From assembly GCF_017591425.1 (NCBI RefSeq), contig NW_024466512.1, forward strand, positions 16,991,001-17,055,000: a stretch of 64,000 nucleotides of DNA, given 5' to 3'. Both the position numbers and the translations under genes were made by a program. Positions 60,255 through 64,000 of this stretch are shown here, in pieces. Source of the DNA: Ochotona curzoniae (taxonomy: Eukaryota > Chordata > Mammalia > Lagomorpha > Ochotonidae). The notes beneath the pieces were generated by a model, which saw only the letters and a program-made list of their open reading frames with translations, had not been told where the DNA came from and made no database searches. Position 1 is the first letter of the stretch. Every line of letters starts with the position of its first letter.

Positions 60255-60560
60255 AACTGGAGCCATTATGCTTAGTGAAATAAGTCAGTCTCAAGAAGGC
60301 ATATAGCGTTACGTTTTCCCTGATATATGACACTTAATACAGATTTTTTTTTAAAAAGCAGAAATAAAATGAAAGCTGTGTGATGTAATCCTAAGTTTTA
60401 GCCCTTACTTATACTTCTGGGCAACTTTTAACTTGTTGAATATTGTAGTTAGTGATGAATAAACCTTTGAACAGAGTCAATTCAGATGATCTCGTTGCAA
60501 AAAATGGTCAAAGAGTGGCGGGGAGAATGAGGGAGAGAGAGTGGTACTGTCACCTGGAGC
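60255..60560 (+). mobile_element. LINE-1 3' UTR relic
   Basis: 'gccattatgcttagtgaaat', 'aagtcagtctcaagaaggca' and 'cgttttccctgatatatgac' are the block just downstream of L1 ORF2, on the plus strand. The following 200 bp, with 'gaatattgtagttagtgatg', look like L1 3' UTR but are less certain. Confidence 0.75.
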
Positions 60561-61520
60561 TCTAGCTACGTAGGCTGTTCCCTTTATATTAACTTAGAAA
60601 GTTATTTTTGAAACAGAGGATAAAGAGAACAAATCTTACAAAATGGCTAGTAATATCTGGCAACCACTTCCATGTGCAAGGATATTATAGGCTTAAAATT
60701 TATTTTCTCCAACCTACCCAATGCAGGACTGCTGACACAGATCCTTGTCTGATACTTATGGAATTGACTTATGCAGGCCCCAGGAGAATATTGGTTTGAG
60801 GATTCAGTTGCATCTATTAATGTCCTTACTAATGTCCAAAATTAAAAGCTTATTTCAAACTCTTATGCACAGATAAAAAACTGCTTAAACATAAACACCG
60901 TACTAACTGGAGAATATGGTTGAATAGCGACAGGTGCAGAGTATCCAGTGACCTTCCAAATAATCTCAAATGCCCTTAATTTATTTGTTCTAGATACTTT
61001 TCAGTAAAATACGAAAAGGACGGATAAATATGAAAAGGACTGGTGATCAATAATAAACTTTGCAAGTTGGGCTAAGAATGAAAGACCCAGGCTCTTCCGT
61101 GGGCAGGAATGAGGGAGATGCTCTCCGTGTTCCTAAAGACAAGGCCAGACAGACGTCAGACTTTTCCATGATGGGGTGTGGAAGAAAGAGGCAAAAGCTT
61201 GGCAACTTGCAGCTCACAACAGCCATCTATCCTAACAGTATATTTCAATGAGGCAAAAAAAAAAAAAATAACCAAAACAACCTTCCTATTCACTTGGCCA
61301 GTAAAAAAGGAAGAATATGCTAAATTCTTAGCAGGGGACCAACTCCAGGCAGGCTGTGCACTGGGGCGAGGAAGGGTTTCAAAAACACAGAATTCTGAAG
61401 ACTTCGTGTTTTAAACTACTATATTCAAATTAGGGCTCCATAATTTTAGGTGCTCAGAGTGGAGCAGTATTTTGACATCATGACAATTTAAAATATCAAA
61501 CCTATAATTCTTCAAAAATC
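60561..61520. other. No gene or repeat recognised
   Basis: Contains an A run at 61256-61269. Overlapping plus-strand frames at 61060-61414 are unrecognised. Confidence 0.4.
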
Positions 61521-61872
61521 AAATTTTATTTTATTGAAAGATTTCTTTCATTTTTATTGGAAAGTCAGACATACATAGAGGAAGAGAGACAGAGAGGAAC
61601 ATCTTCTGTCCGATGATTCACTCCCCAGGTGACCACAATGACCAGAGCTGCACTGATTTGAAGCCCAGAGCCTCTATTGGGTCTCCCGTGAGGGTGCAGA
61701 GTCTCAAGGCTTTGGGCAGTCCTCCACTGCTTTCCCAGGCCACAAGCGGGGAGCTGGGATGGGAAGCAGGGCTGCTGGGATATGAACAGGTACACTATAT
61801 GAGATCCCGGCACTTGCAAAGTGAGATCTTTAGCCACTTGGCTACCGCACTGGGCCCTAAATTTTGTTTTGA
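61521..61872 (-). mobile_element. CSINE, full length, young-looking
   Basis: Minus strand: 'tttttattggaaagtcagac', 'agagagacagagaggaacat', 'tccgatgattcactccccag', 'aaggctttgggcagtcctcc', 'tttcccaggccacaagcggg' and 'tttagccacttggctaccgc', ending 'actgggccc'. 'aaattttatttt' (61521) and 'aaattttgtttt' (61859) are likely target repeats. Frames on both strands (61565-61837 and 61613-61936) are SINE translations. Confidence 0.94.
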
Positions 61873-63299
61873 AATTCTCTATCTAGCATGGTATAAATTG
61901 AATATCTTAAAAGTAAGTAGACATATACAATGTTGACTATGGGGAGAAAAGCTTATTTTTAGTAACCAGGTGGTCTTACAAAATATTTCACACATATTTT
62001 CTATGTTGATTAGTAAAGATTTAGATCATTTTGTGGAGTTTTGTTAGTTTTTGAAATAAATGCACCAGAAGTTAATTATTTCCCTATTTACAAACATTTG
62101 AAGTGTTAGTATATTGTCTTATCCTATTAAACTATAAATCTTTCTAGTATGGAGTTTATCTTGTTGGTGCCTTAGTCTCTGGGATACGGGATAACACTGA
62201 ATAAATTGGGGGGAGGGGGCTGGGAACAAATAAGGCTGTACTGTATACAAAGACACGGACGGAAAACAAGTTGTAAGAAATGGGAGACTTGCAAATAACT
62301 AGGTTTGTGGCACTAGAGCAAACAGGACAACCCCTGTGGAATGTGGGAAGGCAGTGAGGGCGTCGAAGAAGTCAACACTGTGTTACAATCATGACAATGT
62401 TTATTTTGGACCCATTTTCTGTGTTACAGTATAAGGACAACAAGACGGAATTCAGAGTTGCTAGCCCAGAGAACAAGGGAGATTTTAGGACCCATATCAT
62501 GAAAGTTTTCCCCTTCTTCCTTGTAAGTCTGTAGCAAACTTTTTAAGGATTTTGAGTAAAAATCTTAGAAGGATCTCTTCCCATAAGCTATCCTTCTGCA
62601 GAAAGAAACAGAGAGAGGCAGCACTGAGGAACAAACTCGAAAGTTTGTTGCAAAATTCCAGGTAAAAATAATGAGTGATGCTATGGCATTGATTGCTTGT
62701 GAATTTGACATGGTGCCAGTTGTGAGCAGAGATACGGGAGAAGGCTACTACAACGGGTTCTGTTCGCAGCTAGGATTAGCTGAGCTCTCTGGCAGAGAGC
62801 TCGAGTGTGATTATCAGCGTAACAGCATGCACCACCCAATGATGAAGGACAGTGCATACCACATACAATGTATAGAAACAGTGTGACTGGAGTGAGTTAT
62901 TCAAACACATAGTGGTAGAAGTGTTCTACTTGTAGACTGAGGTAACCGGCAGGCTGTTGAGTTATGGGGGGCTCTAGAGAGGGAACGCTGGACTAAAGAC
63001 ACGGATCTCTGAATAGGATACAGGGTGTCATTACAAAGAGTATTCATTCCTGAAGAGGATCACTCAGAGGCAAAAACAAAAGAAGATCCAGAATGGGCTC
63101 CAGAGAGTACAAACATATAAGATGGGAAAGAAAAATTGATCATAAGAAAGCCATCCAGAAGTCATGCCCTGAAGTGGAAACTGCCTAGGAGATCCTCCTG
63201 AAATTTTATTGAAAAAAGAGCTGTTCAACCTGCTAAGGGTGAGTGAGGGATCAAGTGACGAAACTGTATGTTATAGGATCTCCTATTAGCACATTACCC
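61873..63299. other. No gene or repeat recognised
   Basis: Unique-looking, with a G-rich patch at 62210-62225. The 71-codon frame at 62671-62886 has no recognisable family. Confidence 0.4.
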
Positions 63300-63530
63300 A
63301 ACATCTTATTTGGAGCCATATCAGACACCATGCTTATTCTTTATGTGGATAATTTCATTGAATTTATGAACAGCTGGTGAGGCAGGCAATCCTATCCTAA
63401 TTTTATGGATGAAGAAGCAGTAGCTTAACCGACTCAGAGGCATGTAGTTGGTTATGGATGAAATTCCCACTCAGGAGTTAAGGCAGCTGATGCTCAGAAC
63501 TGCACCACGAGCAACTAAGCTCTACTGTGC
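63300..63530 (-). mobile_element. MIR SINE relic, long
   Basis: 'tttcattgaatttatgaaca', 'gtgaggcaggcaatcctatc', 'attttatggatgaagaagca', 'gtagcttaaccgactcagag' and 'gcatgtagttggttatggat' follow the reversed MIR core in order (GAGGTAGGTATTATTATCCTCATTTTACAGATGAAGAAAC...GGTTAAG...GCTAGTAAG). Good for such an old family. Confidence 0.68.
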
Positions 63531-64000
63531 CACCCACTGACACCTCGGATCACTTTCAATTCACATCACTGAACAGTTTCGAATTTTGTTTTCTCCTCTA
63601 GTTGTGCATAAAGAGAACTGTGCGTTGTCCAGTTTTATTCCAAAGGACAATCAGGACTGAGATCATAGGTTGATTTGTGTTGCCCCCCAGTTTTCACCGT
63701 AAACTAAGGTATCTCAGTGTGTTCTGTAAATCCCATTCAATCAATGATATTGAAAAGAAATGGGCATTTAGAGTGTTAAAGACGGGGTAGACACATTGCC
63801 CTCCAACCACACAAGTAGCAGACCAAAGAACAATGTGGCTGTTATCTCTGCTTCCTGCCTTGAAGCATTAGGTCATTGTGCTTCTCTAAAGATTTATGTG
63901 TGAAATTTGCAAGGTTGTAAGAAGAGGACAACACGGGTCTTGATCCTTCCGTAATGGGTTAATAATGCATACTCCATACTTAATGCATGAGAAGGCAAAG
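63531..64000. other. No gene or repeat recognised
   Basis: Unique-looking sequence to the right edge of the window. Confidence 0.4.

Noticed and set aside
61565..61936. Opposed 90- and 107-codon frames
   Set aside because: Both lie within the well-preserved CSINE at 61521-61872.
62205..62226. G-rich patch as a quadruplex candidate
   Set aside because: Only three separate G runs of at least three are present, short of the usual four-run pattern.
1..64000. CRISPR array, operon, prophage or other microbial system
   Set aside because: There are no regularly spaced repeats with unique spacers, no dense co-directional coding frames and no ribosome-binding pattern. The repeat content is mammalian throughout.

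Overview
The window reads as nuclear genomic DNA of a lagomorph, most likely a pika (Ochotona). It is AT-rich and intergenic or intronic, and it is packed with mammalian interspersed repeats. The diagnostic signal is the C-repeat SINE (CSINE), a tRNA-derived family confined to rabbits, hares and pikas. I find about 29 copies or pieces, on both strands. Several carry the wording I associate with pika-type copies, such as 'tagcctagtggctaaagtc', 'ggatcccatatgggc' and a tail of CT-rich sequence followed by AATAAA-like A-rich sequence. The species call is inference from remembered consensus sequences; no database search was possible.

No protein-coding gene can be supported. No open frame looks like a known protein. 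The longest one (177 codons at 43472) runs through a SINE. The one structure that resembles part of a gene is a possible 82-nt exon at 19904-19985, with a consensus splice donor, an acceptor AG and an uninterrupted frame. It is isolated and unproven.

Layout. 1-1.4 kb: two LINE-1 pieces, a 3' end on + and an ORF2/3' piece on -. 2-7.8 kb: scattered SINEs, a probable MaLR LTR relic, and a three-piece SINE junction at 7.2-7.8 kb forming a head-to-head inverted pair. 7.8-18 kb: mostly unassigned unique sequence with old SINE relics and a MIR. 18-26.4 kb: dense repeats (L1 3' end, SINEs with microsatellite-rich tails, MIR, a MER5A-like DNA transposon relic, a dead L1 reverse-transcriptase fragment, an L1 3' end with a GT microsatellite). 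A 122-bp block at 20.85 kb recurs at 23.09 kb. 26.4-33.7 kb: mainly unique. 33.7-38.1 kb: the densest SINE cluster (eight copies), including a (TCTCC)n expansion grown inside one SINE. 38-64 kb: unique sequence with spaced SINEs, weak L2 and MIR relics, a possible LTR near 41.5-41.9 kb and further L1 3' ends.

The repeats do not form a working system. The L1 pieces are broken and the SINEs are non-autonomous. What can be read is history: SINE copies with recognisable target-site duplications near 2.0, 33.7, 36.6, 43.6, 59.5 and 61.5 kb, SINE-seeded microsatellites, and one short-range duplication with a microhomology junction. I found no CRISPR array, bacterial operon, rRNA, functional tRNA gene or novel multi-gene system.
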